DNA of 64,000 nucleotides from Tenuifilum sp. 4138str. Its GTDB lineage: Bacteria > Bacteroidota > Bacteroidia > Bacteroidales > Tenuifilaceae. The stretch lies in assembly GCF_041102575.1 (NCBI RefSeq), contig NZ_JBGCUE010000014.1, forward strand, positions 1 to 64,000. The letters are read 5' to 3'. Below the pieces are notes generated by a model. That model made no database searches. It was not told the origin of the DNA and was given only the letters and a program-made list of their open reading frames with translations. Position 1 is the stretch's first letter; each line of letters begins with the position of its first letter. Positions 24,372 to 33,673 of this stretch are shown piece after piece. The position numbers and the translations under genes are program-made.

Positions 24372-24974
24372 CTATGGCATACCGTTGTACATGGAAGTTA
24401 TGTTCCGGGTGACAGGGTCAAATGTTATTCCCATAAACTCATCTGAAAGTTTACCGTCTGCCATTTGGAATGCAAAACTAACAGTTCGATTTTTAATAAT
24501 GTAATTCTTAAAATCAGGAAACGCCTTGGCTAGTTCATCGATGGGCTTGCCGACCTCCAGTATAGTTCCCTTGACGTTTAGCTTAAAGCCAGGACCTCCA
24601 ATTTCAAAAGAATCAAACATTTTGTTAGGAATTATGTAAAATTTAGCCCCAGGGTACTCCCATTTCTTCCACCATTCCGACTCCATTTCGGCGTAGAAAT
24701 CGGTAATACGGTCTGGTTTTCCAAAAATGGGGGTCAAATCGGTTGTATTTCGTTGTTTTCTGAAATTGAGCTGACCCCCGTTGGGGCCAATAATGGTCAC
24801 ATCGGATCCCTGGATTGCAATATGTTTAATTTGTCCCAGATCTGAACTTGGGAGTTGGGTGTTCATTGGCTTTGAGCAACTGTTGGCGTTTTGTGCCCGA
24901 CTAGCTATGAGAACTAAAAGGAGAAGGCAAGTTACTCCTATAATAGCTATCGATATTGATTTTAATCTTTTCAT
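24372..24974 (-). CDS. Hypothetical exported protein, duplicated copy B
   Basis: A 200-residue protein of unknown family. The N-terminus is a signal peptide (KRLKSISIAIIGVTCLLLLVLIA) with ASRAQ as a probable cleavage site. The mature part has a conserved core: LGQIKHIAIQGSDVTIIGPNGG, DLTPIFGKPDRITDFYAEMESEWW, GPGFKLNVKGTILEVGKPIDEL and a C-terminal ITSMYNGMP. The neighbouring gene 25185-25787 is a paralogue over its full length, with about three quarters identical residues by eye. Both lie downstream of the broken M23 peptidase gene and its C-terminal fragment. It may be an immunity- or inhibitor-like partner of that peptidase, but nothing in the sequence proves this. Confidence 0.72.
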   Translation of the reverse strand: MKRLKSISIAIIGVTCLLLLVLIASRAQNANSCSKPMNTQLPSSDLGQIKHIAIQGSDVTIIGPNGGQLNFRKQRNTTDLTPIFGKPDRITDFYAEMESEWWKKWEYPGAKFYIIPNKMFDSFEIGGPGFKLNVKGTILEVGKPIDELAKAFPDFKNYIIKNRTVSFAFQMADGKLSDEFMGITFDPVTRNITSMYNGMP

Positions 24975-24988
24975 GGCTATATAAGTTT

Positions 24989-25085
24989 TTAGGGTTCTGG
25001 TTTAGCGCTATCGCATGGCGACTTGGTTTGTACGCCGGTTTTGTAGTCGAAGTTTGACGGTAGGTAAAGATCAGGGTTGTACTTA
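24989..25085 (-). pseudogene. Duplicated C-terminal fragment of the M23 peptidase gene
   Basis: The minus-strand frame ends in a TAA at 24991-24989 and reads ...NPDLYLPSNFDYKTGVQTKS and AKPEP, the same last ~32 codons as 25802-25895. It has no start and was carried along when the downstream gene was tandemly duplicated. Confidence 0.8.
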
Positions 25086-25141
25086 TGTTTAATGAATAGG
25101 TTAGTTGATTCAATAACCCAATGCAAATTTAAAATATTTAT

Positions 25142-25172
25142 AGCACCCCCTTTATCAGTATAAGGGGGTGCT
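25142..25172 (-). terminator. Hairpin behind the second duplicated gene
   Basis: AGCACCCCCTT/AAGGGGGTGCT (25142-25152/25162-25172), 11-bp stem. On the minus strand it is followed by an AT-rich stretch. Confidence 0.65.
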
Positions 25173-25184
25173 GTATAAAAGGTA

Positions 25185-25787
25185 CTATGGCATACCGTTG
25201 AACATGGAAGTTATGTTCCGGGTGATGGGGTCAAACTGTATCTCCATGAATTCGTCTGAGAGTTCACCGTTTGTCATCTGGAAAGCAAAGCCAATAGCAC
25301 AGTTATCAATAATGTAATTCTTAAAATCAGGAAACGCCTTAGCGAGTTCATCGATGGGCTTGCCCACCTCGAGTATTGCTCCCTTGACGTTTAGCTTAAA
25401 GCCAGGACCACTTATATGGAAAAACTCAAGCGTTTTCCCCGGATCAATCAGGAAGTAAGCCCCGGGGTACTCCCATTTTTTCCACCAGCTATCTTCCATT
25501 TCCGCGTAAAAATCGGTAATGCGTGTTGGTTTTCCAAAAATGGGTGTTAAATCGGTTGTGCGAAATTGAGTTCTAAAATTGAGATTCCCGCCATTAGACC
25601 CAATAATAAGCACATCGGTGTCTTGTATCACGATCTTTTTTATCTGTCCGAGGCCAGAACTCGGTAGGGAGTTATTCATTGGATTTGAGCAGCTGTTACC
25701 TTTTTGTGCCTGACTTGAGATATAGAGCACCAGGAGAAGGCAAGTTATAGCTGTAAAAATAGTCGAAATTGATTTTAATCTTTTCAT
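25185..25787 (-). CDS. Hypothetical exported protein, duplicated copy A
   Basis: A 200-residue paralogue of the product of 24372-24974, of unknown family. The N-terminal signal peptide is MKRLKSISTIFTAITCLLLVLYI with SSQAQ. It shares SSGLGQIKKIVIQDTDVLIIGSNGG, DLTPIFGKPTRITDFYAEMEDSWW, GPGFKLNVKGAILEVGKPIDEL and the ITSMFNGMP end. It differs mostly in the middle (ISGPGF versus IGGPGF and flanks). Its start codon is only 14 bases downstream of the M23 stop, so it is the natural operon partner of the peptidase gene and is probably the original copy. Confidence 0.75.
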   Translation of the reverse strand: MKRLKSISTIFTAITCLLLVLYISSQAQKGNSCSNPMNNSLPSSGLGQIKKIVIQDTDVLIIGSNGGNLNFRTQFRTTDLTPIFGKPTRITDFYAEMEDSWWKKWEYPGAYFLIDPGKTLEFFHISGPGFKLNVKGAILEVGKPIDELAKAFPDFKNYIIDNCAIGFAFQMTNGELSDEFMEIQFDPITRNITSMFNGMP

Positions 25788-25801
25788 GGCTTTATAAGTT
25801 T

Positions 25802-27295
25802 TTAGGGTTCTGGTTTAGCGCCATCGCATGGCGACTTGGTTTGTACGCCGGTTTTATAATCAAAGTTTGACGGTAGGTAAAGATCGGGGTTGCGCTTGGG
25901 GTACAGGGTGTAGGAGCCGTTCTGTTTACTCTCAACCCACTTGCCCAGGGCGCTGTCAAAGTACTTTACCTGAACGTGAACGTGTGGCTCAACATATTTA
26001 CTATTGGCATTCCCGGTTTTTCCACTGAGGCTAAGCATGGTGGAGTGCGAAACCCTGTCGCCCACGCTAACATTCACTGTGTTTAGGTGTGCAAATCACA
26101 TACGGATCTTTTGCCCGTTTACGTTGTATTCAACCCAAACATAATTACCATAACTTGTTTCATCGTAGTAATTGGTGGGTAGGTTATTCACTAACGGTCC
26201 AACAACAATACCATTATCCCATGGAGAGTATACAGGGGTGTTGGGCTCAGCGAAAAGGTCAAAGCCATCGTGAAACTTTGGGGTAGTAGCATTCTTTTTT
26301 CTTGTCCATCCATAGGTTCCGCCTACAATACCACTGGTTTGTGATGGACAAATCTTCATTATAACCATTGGGTCGCCTTTGCAAGGTGTTTTGGCATCGG
26401 TTGTTGTATTAGGATTTACAGGAGGATCTTCATTATTTCCGCCTGGAGTGTAATCACCAGGGTTTGTACCACTAGTATTTCCTCCAGGTTCACCATCACC
26501 ACTACCTGGGTTTCCTCCTTCTCCACTGCCGCTGCCTGTTCCGGTTGAAGAACAATCCACCTCAGTAAACATATATGTGCAACTTGAGTTAATTGTGGTT
26601 GTGTATCCCGGACATGAGAACCAGTCGGTTATAACACAATCTTCCTGTTCGTACTTACTAGTACCGCTATAATCTATTTTCTTTTCAGGTTGGTATGCAA
26701 TTTGGGGACATGCAAGGTTGTAAATATTTCCATCATCACTAAAAAAATAACCCTTAACGAAGTTGAATTGCCAATCGTACACTACTATAGATCCCGTAAA
26801 TTGTCTTTGAGCATTATCGGTTCTATTTATGTACTCATCGGAGGGTCTAACAAAAACTACTTCTATCCTCATCTTACCATTATTGTCGCGATACATCATC
26901 AGGTACGAGAGCTGTTCAAGTGTTACAGGATACTCCTTTAATCCTAACTTGGTAAAAAGTAGCTCGGAGTAACTCAAAGGGATAATTGCTGCATGTCCTA
27001 ATGATATTTGATGTACATAGGCTTTTGACCAATCAGGAAGCTTTGTTAATCCGAATAATGGATGAGAGCCCTTCACTCTTCCAGAAGCAAGTTCCACATC
27101 AAGTTCATATTGCATATTATTAATCTCTTCAACACATTCCTGAACAAATTGATTGGGATCAAATTGTTTTTCAATTATCACTTCGTCTTGTTGACAAGAG
27201 TTTATGGCAAATGATATGATGCCAAGTACTGCAATAAAAAGAAAAATTTTCTTTATTCTTTTCGGGGGGGGGATAAATATTCTATGAATTCTCAT
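25802..27295 (-). pseudogene. M23 metallopeptidase lipoprotein gene with in-frame stop
   Basis: The frame reads as one ~497-codon protein with a single TGA at 26098-26096. Parts: signal/lipobox (IIS-FAINSC), a variable N-terminal domain, a Gly/Ser/Asn/Pro linker (about GSGSGEGGNPGSGDGEPG), then the LytM/M23 domain. The first zinc ligands lie before the stop (FHDGFDLFAEP, His and Asp); the HxH ligand pair (PHVHVQV) lies after it. Just after the TGA the frame continues F-A-H-L-N-T-V-N-V-S-V-G-D, the usual M23 AHL strand, so the stop replaces one residue within the domain. TGA is a normal stop in neighbouring genes. The truncated product should be inactive. A C9 run directly behind the start (27264-27272) is a further risk of frameshift. 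Known M23 enzymes cut peptidoglycan peptides or other Gly-rich peptides. Confidence 0.85.
27264..27272 (-). repeat. C9 homopolymer near the M23 start codon
   Basis: Nine C residues on the coding strand encode the Pro-Pro-Pro of codons 9-11, just ahead of the signal peptide. Gain or loss of one base would shift the frame before the hydrophobic segment. Confidence 0.9.
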
Positions 27296-27569
27296 TTTTT
27301 TATTTTAACATTACTGTTTTCTGCCTACTCTTTCTATTTTTGGCAGTTGACTCGCCTACTCTATTATTTTTAAAGGCCTGCAGGATGTCGGTTTTCGGTT
27401 CCACATCCCCGACACCAGATTTGGGCGGTTAACCCAACCTATGCAGAAAATGTTAACCAGCTATATTTTTGTTTTGCTAATTTATAAAAAAATTAAATAT
27501 CTGTTTTTTGATATTTCTTAGATTTAATTTAATTGCTGAAAAAAACATAGAAAAGTTATTAAGATTAGA
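27296..27569. other. Intergenic stretch, no gene seen
   Basis: About 270 bases between the M23 gene and the ClC gene, both on the minus strand. It is AT-rich near 27470-27550, with a GC-richer part at 27375-27440 that holds GATGTCGG/CCGACA-like partial inverted sequence. I see no gene or clear terminator. Confidence 0.5.
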
Positions 27570-29351
27570 TTACTCCTCCGAAAACTCAATGAGCAGGTTG
27601 CGGTAAACCGAGAATATTTTTGATTTCGATACAAACCCCACATACTTATCGCCATCAACCACAGGTAAGTTCCACGCCTTGGAGTACTCAAACTTGTTCA
27701 TAACAGATTCCATGGACTCGTTAATTGTGATAATCTCGGGTGGCAGGTTCATAATTTCCTGAACGGTTGTGGTATCGTAGCGTGAGGCATCGAACATGAT
27801 TGGCCTTATGTCGTCGAGCATTACTATGCCTACAAACTTACCATCGGTAGTAACCACAGGAAAAACGTTCCGGCGCGACTGGCTTACCTTTTTAACAAGC
27901 GAACCAAGTGTCTCAGTGGGTTCAATGGGTAAAAAATCGGTTTCAATAACCTTAGTAACGTTAAGCAGGGTGAGCACTGCTTTATCCTTGTGGTGGGTTA
28001 TAAGCTCGCCACGCATGGCTAAACGCTTAGTGTAAATGGAGTGAGGTTCAAAGTACATAATGGTGAGGTATGCAATGGTTGAGGTTATCATTAGGGGTAC
28101 AAATAGAGCGTAGCCCCCAGTAATCTCTGCGATTAGAAAGATAGCCATGAAGGGGGCATGCATTACACCGGCCATGGTTCCTGCCATTCCTACTAAGGCA
28201 AAGTTGCTTTCCGATACATCAATAAAGTTGAACTGGTTAATAAGCTTTGCTACTAAAAAACCTGAAATACCACCAATAAAAAGTGATGGTGCAAAAATTC
28301 CCCCAACCCCTCCGGCACCATTGGTTACGGCAGTTGCAACGGCTTTTAGGGCAATGATCAGAAAGAGTGAGCCTATTAGCAGCCAGTAGTTATTTTGAAA
28401 TTCATATAGGGGGCTGTTGTAAAAGATATACTCCGACCGGCCATCGAGAAGAGCCTGTAGAACATCATACCCTTCACCAAAAAGGGGAGGGAAAACAAAG
28501 ATTAACGCGCCAAGAATTAAAGTCCCTGCTATCCATTTCTTGTATGGGCTCCGGGTTTGCTTAAAGCGTTTCTCTATCCGCCAAATTGTTCTGATAAAGT
28601 AAAGTGATACCAACCCGCAAAATATACCAAGCAGCACAAACCAGGGAATATTGTGGAGTGCAAATGGCCGAATAACATCATAGGCAAATACCACATTCCG
28701 CCCCATCAGGAAATAGCTAACCGACGATGCCGTAACGGCCGAAATTAGCAGCGGCACAATGGATGCAGTGGTTAGGTCGAGCATTAGCACTTCAAGAGTG
28801 AACACAATGCCGGCTATGGGTGCCTTAAAAATTGATGCTATAGCACCTGCTGCACCACATCCAATTAGCAGTGTTCGGGTTTTGTAGTTCATCCTGAAAA
28901 AGTTCCCAACGTTTGAACCTATTGCCGACCCTGTAAGCACAATTGGAGCCTCTGCTCCCACTGAGCCACCAAATCCAATGGTAAGGGCGCTGCCAAATAT
29001 GGAACTGAACATATGGTGGGACTTTAGCTTGCTACCCTGTCGGGAAATGGAATACAAAACCTTGGTTACTCCGTGGCTTAAATCGTCTTTAATGAGGTAT
29101 CGAACAAATAGTAGGGTTAGTAAAATCCCTATTGTAGGTAAACCAAAGTAAAGCAAGCTAGCGGTATTCATAGGCACTAATCCGCTAACAAAATCCCTAA
29201 CCCAGTGAAGCGTATTTTTTAGTGCAACACCCGCAACACCGCTTAAAAGTCCAATGACAAAACTTAAAATCAGTGAGATTCTTCGTTCGCCTAAGCTGCG
29301 AAATATTGCCCAGAACCTTAATAACGATATTTTAAAACCATCTCTAAGCAT
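27570..29351 (-). CDS. ClC-type chloride channel/antiporter with CBS pair
   Basis: The 593-residue protein has the ClC membrane core (about residues 20-440) and two C-terminal CBS domains (about 465-590). The selectivity-filter helices show GFGGSVGAEAPIVLTGSAIGS, where the Glu corresponds to the gating/proton Glu of GREGP, GCGAAGAIASIFKAPIAGIVFTLE, and GAGGVGGIFAPSLFIGG. ClC proteins of this type exchange chloride for protons or act as channels in the inner membrane; the CBS pair usually senses nucleotides. The Tyr of the inner gate cannot be placed with certainty. It is divergent from the M16 peptidase operon with only about 120 bases to the preferred start there. Confidence 0.93.
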   Translation of the reverse strand: MLRDGFKISLLRFWAIFRSLGERRISLILSFVIGLLSGVAGVALKNTLHWVRDFVSGLVPMNTASLLYFGLPTIGILLTLLFVRYLIKDDLSHGVTKVLYSISRQGSKLKSHHMFSSIFGSALTIGFGGSVGAEAPIVLTGSAIGSNVGNFFRMNYKTRTLLIGCGAAGAIASIFKAPIAGIVFTLEVLMLDLTTASIVPLLISAVTASSVSYFLMGRNVVFAYDVIRPFALHNIPWFVLLGIFCGLVSLYFIRTIWRIEKRFKQTRSPYKKWIAGTLILGALIFVFPPLFGEGYDVLQALLDGRSEYIFYNSPLYEFQNNYWLLIGSLFLIIALKAVATAVTNGAGGVGGIFAPSLFIGGISGFLVAKLINQFNFIDVSESNFALVGMAGTMAGVMHAPFMAIFLIAEITGGYALFVPLMITSTIAYLTIMYFEPHSIYTKRLAMRGELITHHKDKAVLTLLNVTKVIETDFLPIEPTETLGSLVKKVSQSRRNVFPVVTTDGKFVGIVMLDDIRPIMFDASRYDTTTVQEIMNLPPEIITINESMESVMNKFEYSKAWNLPVVDGDKYVGFVSKSKIFSVYRNLLIEFSEE

Positions 29352-29471
29352 GTTGCTAATTTAAAAAAAAGTTTAGCAATGCCTCAAAATATCGACATTG
29401 CTTTTAAATCTCTATTCAGTATGCCTAAAACATCAACAAAAATAGCTAATATTGAAGATATTTTTTTTAGT

Positions 29472-30722
29472 ATGATCGATTTTGTGAAATATAAGCTTGA
29501 TAATGGTTTAGTGCTAATAGTTCACACTGACTTTAGCACTCCCATTGCAGCCTTTAACCTGCTTTACATTGTGGGTTCAAAAAACGAAGACCCGGAACGA
29601 ACAGGCTTTGCCCACCTGTTTGAGCATTTAATGTTTGGTGGTTCGGCCAACATACCTGTATTCGATGAACCGCTTGAGAGGGTAGGGGGCGAGAATAATG
29701 CATTTACATCCAACGATTTAACAAACTACTATATTACCGTTCCTGCCGAAAATATCGAAACAGCGTTTTGGCTTGAAAGCGACAGAATGCTTAGCCTTGC
29801 CTTTTCGCAGAAGAGCCTCGATATACAAAAAAGTGTGGTGCTGGAAGAGTTCAACCAACGATACCTAAACCAACCTTACGGTGATATTTGGTTGTATCTT
29901 CGGCCTTTGGCCTACAAGGTTCACCCATACCGTTGGCCAACCATCGGACAGTCGCCCGAGCATATAAGCCGTGCCACATTAGCCGATGTAAAAAATTTCT
30001 TCTTTAGCCATTATGCCCCAAACAACGCAATACTTTGTGTGGCAGGCCCTGTTGACCCCAACGAAATTCTGGAGCTTACCCATAAATGGTTTGGTTCCAT
30101 TGAACCACGTAAACTTGCAAATAAAAGCATTCCAAGGGAACCTGAGCAAACCGAACCCCGTTTCCATACCCTGGAGCGCGAAGTCCCTTTCAACGCCATT
30201 TATAAGGCCTACCACATGTGTAACCGTATGCACCCCGATTACCCTGCAGTGGACTTACTCTCCGATTTGCTATCAAACGGCCGATCATCGCGTTTATACC
30301 AGCGACTGGTGAAGGAAAAACAGCTTTTCAGCTCAGTAAATGCTTACATTACAGGCGACGTAGATGAGGGATTATTCATTCTAACCGGACAACTTTACAA
30401 CTCTACAACCTTTGAGGAGGCAGAGGAGGCATTAAGCCGTGAGGTTGAAGAGCTTAAAAACACTTTAGTTGATGCTAATGAGCTTGAAAAGGTTAAGAAT
30501 AAGTTTGAGGCTAACTTCCTGTTTGAGCAGGAAAACGTGCTAAATAACGCCATGAATTTGGCATACTACGAGATGTTGGGCGATGCAAATCTTTTAAACA
30601 ATGAGCTGCAAAGGTATAGCTCAGTAACCAATGAAGATATTAGAAGAGTTGCAGCCAGCACCCTTGATGTAAAAAACAGCTCCACGCTCTACTACAAATC
30701 AAAAATAAATGGTAAGGGATAA
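29472..30722 (+). CDS. M16 family zinc peptidase, catalytic member
   Basis: A ~416-residue insulinase-type protein with the inverted zinc motif HLFEHLMF (His-x2-Glu-His) near residue 52, the downstream Glu in VVLEEFNQR, and the second M16 half with RSSRLYQRLVKEKQLFSSVNAY. The frame is open upstream to 29379, but the usual N-terminus (VKYKLDNGLVLIVH) begins at ATG 29472, so I choose that. No signal peptide. The partner gene starts three bases behind the stop. In related bacteria such pairs form a heterodimer that degrades peptides. Confidence 0.9.
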   Translation: MIDFVKYKLDNGLVLIVHTDFSTPIAAFNLLYIVGSKNEDPERTGFAHLFEHLMFGGSANIPVFDEPLERVGGENNAFTSNDLTNYYITVPAENIETAFWLESDRMLSLAFSQKSLDIQKSVVLEEFNQRYLNQPYGDIWLYLRPLAYKVHPYRWPTIGQSPEHISRATLADVKNFFFSHYAPNNAILCVAGPVDPNEILELTHKWFGSIEPRKLANKSIPREPEQTEPRFHTLEREVPFNAIYKAYHMCNRMHPDYPAVDLLSDLLSNGRSSRLYQRLVKEKQLFSSVNAYITGDVDEGLFILTGQLYNSTTFEEAEEALSREVEELKNTLVDANELEKVKNKFEANFLFEQENVLNNAMNLAYYEMLGDANLLNNELQRYSSVTNEDIRRVAASTLDVKNSSTLYYKSKINGKG

Positions 30723-30725
30723 AAT

Positions 30726-32039
30726 ATGACTTCGCACAATATTGATAGGACTGTTCAGCCTCAAAGGGTAGCTGTTTCAAGCATTAAGATACCTACGCCT
30801 GATATTATTGATCTTGATAATGGCTTTAAGGTTTTGGTAATTAATGCTGGGAGCCAGGATTTAGCAAGGGTTGAGGTAATTTTTAGGGCTGGAACGCGCT
30901 ATCAGCCTAAATCGTTAGTGGCAAATGCAGCCATCTCGCTGCTAAGCGAGGGAACAACTAGTAGAACATCGCAACAAATTGCCGAGGAATTAGATTTTTA
31001 TGGTAGTTTTCTTGAACCCTCATTCTCACGCGATTTTGCATCGGTTACCTTTTACACTATAGGTAAACACTTTTACCGCTCATTGGATGTTTTTGCTGAT
31101 ATCATAACAAATCCTACTTACCCGCAGCACGAGCTGGAACTTTTTTGCAAAAAGGGGAAACAATCGTTATTGGTCGATCTGGAAAAAGTTTCCACCCTCT
31201 CACGCCAGCGGTTTTTCACTGCTCTTTTCGGTAGCAACCATCCCTATGGTTCTTTTGCCATCCCCAATGATTACGATGGGCTTACAAAAACCGATATATC
31301 ACAGTTCCGTAATCGTTACCATAAAGCCTCAAATGGTTTGATTGTTATTGCTGGCAAGGTAGATGCTAAACAGGTCGATTTTATACTAAAAGGTTTTACC
31401 AACCCCATTTTTGAACAATGCGGTGAAATTGAGTTAGGGTTACCCTCATTTAATACAACCGATTACAGAGTATTTTCGTATAAAAAAGATGCAGTTCAGG
31501 CAGCTTTGCGAATTGGCAGGGTTTTACCCAAGCGCAACCACCCCGATATGCCCGGTTTGGTTGTTCTTAATACCATACTGGGTGGTTACTTTGGCTCTCG
31601 CCTTATGCGCAATATCAGGGAGGAAAAGGGGTATACCTATGGCATATCCTCATTTATAATCCCAATGGCTGAACTGTCGGTGCTGGTTGTGTCAACTGAG
31701 GTTGGTTCAGCCTTTGCCGAAAATACGGTAGATGAGGTATTCAAAGAAATGCTTAAATTGCAGTCAGAACCAGTAAGTAACGATGAGCTGGAGCTTGTTA
31801 GAGGCTACATGACGGGTCAAATACTTAGAACCTTCGATGGCCCTTTTGCCATTGCCGACAGCCTTGCAAGTCTTTTCCAGTTCAATAACCTTGATTTTGG
31901 GTATATCGATAATCTGATTAGAACAATCAATGAAATTACCCCCTCACAGCTTTTGGAGCTGGCAAAAAAATACTTGGATGTTGAAAGCATGGTAGTTAGC
32001 ATTGCCGGAAGCCAAAAAATTAAAGGGTATAAAGAGTAA
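30726..32039 (+). CDS. M16 family protein, non-catalytic partner
   Basis: The 437-residue protein has the two-domain M16 fold but lacks the zinc motif: the region that should read HxxEH is AAISLLSEGTTSRTSQQIAEEL. It retains the R/Y-type substrate-binding loop (GSRLMRNIREEKGYTYGISSF) typical of the second subunit of M16B pairs. It should clamp the substrate with the catalytic partner encoded three bases upstream. It is followed five bases later by the secreted gliding-type protein gene, probably in the same operon. Confidence 0.88.
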   Translation: MTSHNIDRTVQPQRVAVSSIKIPTPDIIDLDNGFKVLVINAGSQDLARVEVIFRAGTRYQPKSLVANAAISLLSEGTTSRTSQQIAEELDFYGSFLEPSFSRDFASVTFYTIGKHFYRSLDVFADIITNPTYPQHELELFCKKGKQSLLVDLEKVSTLSRQRFFTALFGSNHPYGSFAIPNDYDGLTKTDISQFRNRYHKASNGLIVIAGKVDAKQVDFILKGFTNPIFEQCGEIELGLPSFNTTDYRVFSYKKDAVQAALRIGRVLPKRNHPDMPGLVVLNTILGGYFGSRLMRNIREEKGYTYGISSFIIPMAELSVLVVSTEVGSAFAENTVDEVFKEMLKLQSEPVSNDELELVRGYMTGQILRTFDGPFAIADSLASLFQFNNLDFGYIDNLIRTINEITPSQLLELAKKYLDVESMVVSIAGSQKIKGYKE

Positions 32040-32044
32040 AGCGT

Positions 32045-33658
32045 ATGAAAAAGTTACGACATGTAATGTTGATGATTGGCTTAACCTTTTATATGCCAAC
32101 ACTTTGGGCGCAGTTTAGCGATAAGCCAAATCCTCCAACGCTCGATTATATCACCAATAACCTAGATAATGGGGATGTAACAATATTCTGGACCCAACCA
32201 CCCCATGAACCCCAAATAGCCGATCCATCGGGCTATATTATTTACGTCCCCCGCAACCCCATTGACCCCGATGCTGATGGGTGGGATCCCATTGATACTG
32301 TTGACCAAAATACTTTCCAGTATACACATGTTGGCGCCAACGGAAATGGACAAAGGGTTTACTACCGCGTTGCTTCACTGGGTGCATTTGAACCCAGCCA
32401 AATGACAGTAAAGCATTCCCAGGTATGGATAACTGCAAGCTACGATAGCTGCAATGCTAAAATCGATATTTCTTGGGTTGGTTATGAAGCTTGGCCCTTG
32501 AATGCCTCCTCGCCTTACCGCAATATCCGTTACCAGCTCTACATGGGGAACGACCTCAACTGGAGTGCCTATACTCAAATTGGCGATTACGAGGGATATA
32601 GCAATAGGCATAGTGTTAGGGATGTTCAGGAAAACCAGGATTATTTCTTTTACATCAAAGCAACCCGAATGGATACAGGATATGAGAGTTACTCCAACCT
32701 ATACCTGATCCATACCAAAATGGCCCGCAGGCCAACCTATGTCAGTGTCGATAGCGTTATAGCAACCAACAATGGTAATAGAATTTACTACACCATCGAT
32801 CCCAATAGCCGCGTTAGCGATTACAAGCTTTGGCGCTGGGAACAACCCGATACCGCTCAAAGCATTTTCAGTGCAAAAATCATTGAAGGGTTCGATGTGC
32901 CCACTAAAAGTATGAGTATCGATACCAACGATACCTGGACTGCCCGCACCCGAACGTTTTACTATAAAGTTGATGCCTATAACGGCTGCAACGACGCCGT
33001 TTTGGTTTCAAATCTCTGCAACACCATCATACCTCGCTTAACCCCCAAGGGCAATGTGGTAAGTATTCAGTGGAATCCCTTAATCCTCGATACCCAGCGT
33101 AAACCCGATAGGGTTGGTAATAGGATTGAGTACACAATATATAGGCGTTCCTTTACCATTAACGATGATATTTCCGGTCCGGGTAATCTGGAACGAATTG
33201 CCAACGGGCTTTCGGTTACTGAATATTCCGATGACTTATCCGGGTTTAAGGGCCAAAGCCCACTTTACCGGATAAGGTTCAACTACTACATTGAGGCATT
33301 AGAGCTATCCCCCACTAACGATACCGTTACATTAAGCCGGTCCCGTGAAATATCAACCGAAATTCTGCCCGGTGTAACAATGCCTACAGCCATTGCCCCA
33401 AATGATCCCAGAAGCGAAAATGGCCATGAGCGTAACCTTTTCAAACCGGTTATCGATTTTGAAGCCAACTTCACCTTAACCATATACGATCGCTGGGGTG
33501 GTGTAGTTTACCATGGTAACCAGGGTTGGGACGGACGCAATAGCCGTGGTGAGTACGTTAAAGAGGGAACCTATGTTTACCGTTTAGTAGTTAGCACAAC
33601 CGATGCTGGTGATATTATTAAAACCGGAAGCATCTCGGTGGTTTACCCCAAAAAATAG
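32045..33658 (+). CDS. Secreted protein with gliding-type C-terminal domain (type IX)
   Basis: The 537-residue protein starts with a signal peptide (MKKLRHVMLMIGLTFYMPTLWAQ), contains three fibronectin type III-like β-domains (about 30-120, 125-225, 230-330), and ends with a CHU_C/type B sorting domain (about 455-537: FEANFTLTIYDRWGGVVYHGNQGWDGR through EGTYVYRLVVSTTDAGDIIKTGSISVV). It is predicted to be exported by the type IX system and attached to the surface. Function is unknown; Fn3 repeats suggest adhesion or scaffold. It lies between the M16 pair and relA on the same strand with only 5 and 15 bases of spacing. Confidence 0.87.
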   Translation: MKKLRHVMLMIGLTFYMPTLWAQFSDKPNPPTLDYITNNLDNGDVTIFWTQPPHEPQIADPSGYIIYVPRNPIDPDADGWDPIDTVDQNTFQYTHVGANGNGQRVYYRVASLGAFEPSQMTVKHSQVWITASYDSCNAKIDISWVGYEAWPLNASSPYRNIRYQLYMGNDLNWSAYTQIGDYEGYSNRHSVRDVQENQDYFFYIKATRMDTGYESYSNLYLIHTKMARRPTYVSVDSVIATNNGNRIYYTIDPNSRVSDYKLWRWEQPDTAQSIFSAKIIEGFDVPTKSMSIDTNDTWTARTRTFYYKVDAYNGCNDAVLVSNLCNTIIPRLTPKGNVVSIQWNPLILDTQRKPDRVGNRIEYTIYRRSFTINDDISGPGNLERIANGLSVTEYSDDLSGFKGQSPLYRIRFNYYIEALELSPTNDTVTLSRSREISTEILPGVTMPTAIAPNDPRSENGHERNLFKPVIDFEANFTLTIYDRWGGVVYHGNQGWDGRNSRGEYVKEGTYVYRLVVSTTDAGDIIKTGSISVVYPKK

Positions 33659-33673
33659 CTAATTGGAAAAAGT

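Larger units (their letters stand above)
24330..25895 (-). repeat. Tandem duplication of an ~810-base unit
   Basis: Unit 1 spans about 24330-25085 and unit 2 about 25142-25895. Both contain, in the same order, the hairpin, TATAAAAGGTACTATGGCAT, the 200-codon gene, and the tail of the M23 gene. The offset is about 812-813 bases. The units have diverged at scattered positions, so the event is not very recent. Confidence 0.85.

Noticed and set aside
26096-26098. TGA in the M23 gene as selenocysteine or as a recoded tryptophan codon
   Set aside because: Other genes in the window end in TGA at natural positions, no SECIS-like hairpin is obvious directly downstream, and M23 enzymes need no selenocysteine. 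A nonsense mutation or an error is simpler.
29379-29471. Longer N-terminus of the catalytic M16 peptidase
   Set aside because: The extra ~31 residues do not look like a signal peptide or a family feature, and the normal M16 N-terminus begins at 29472.
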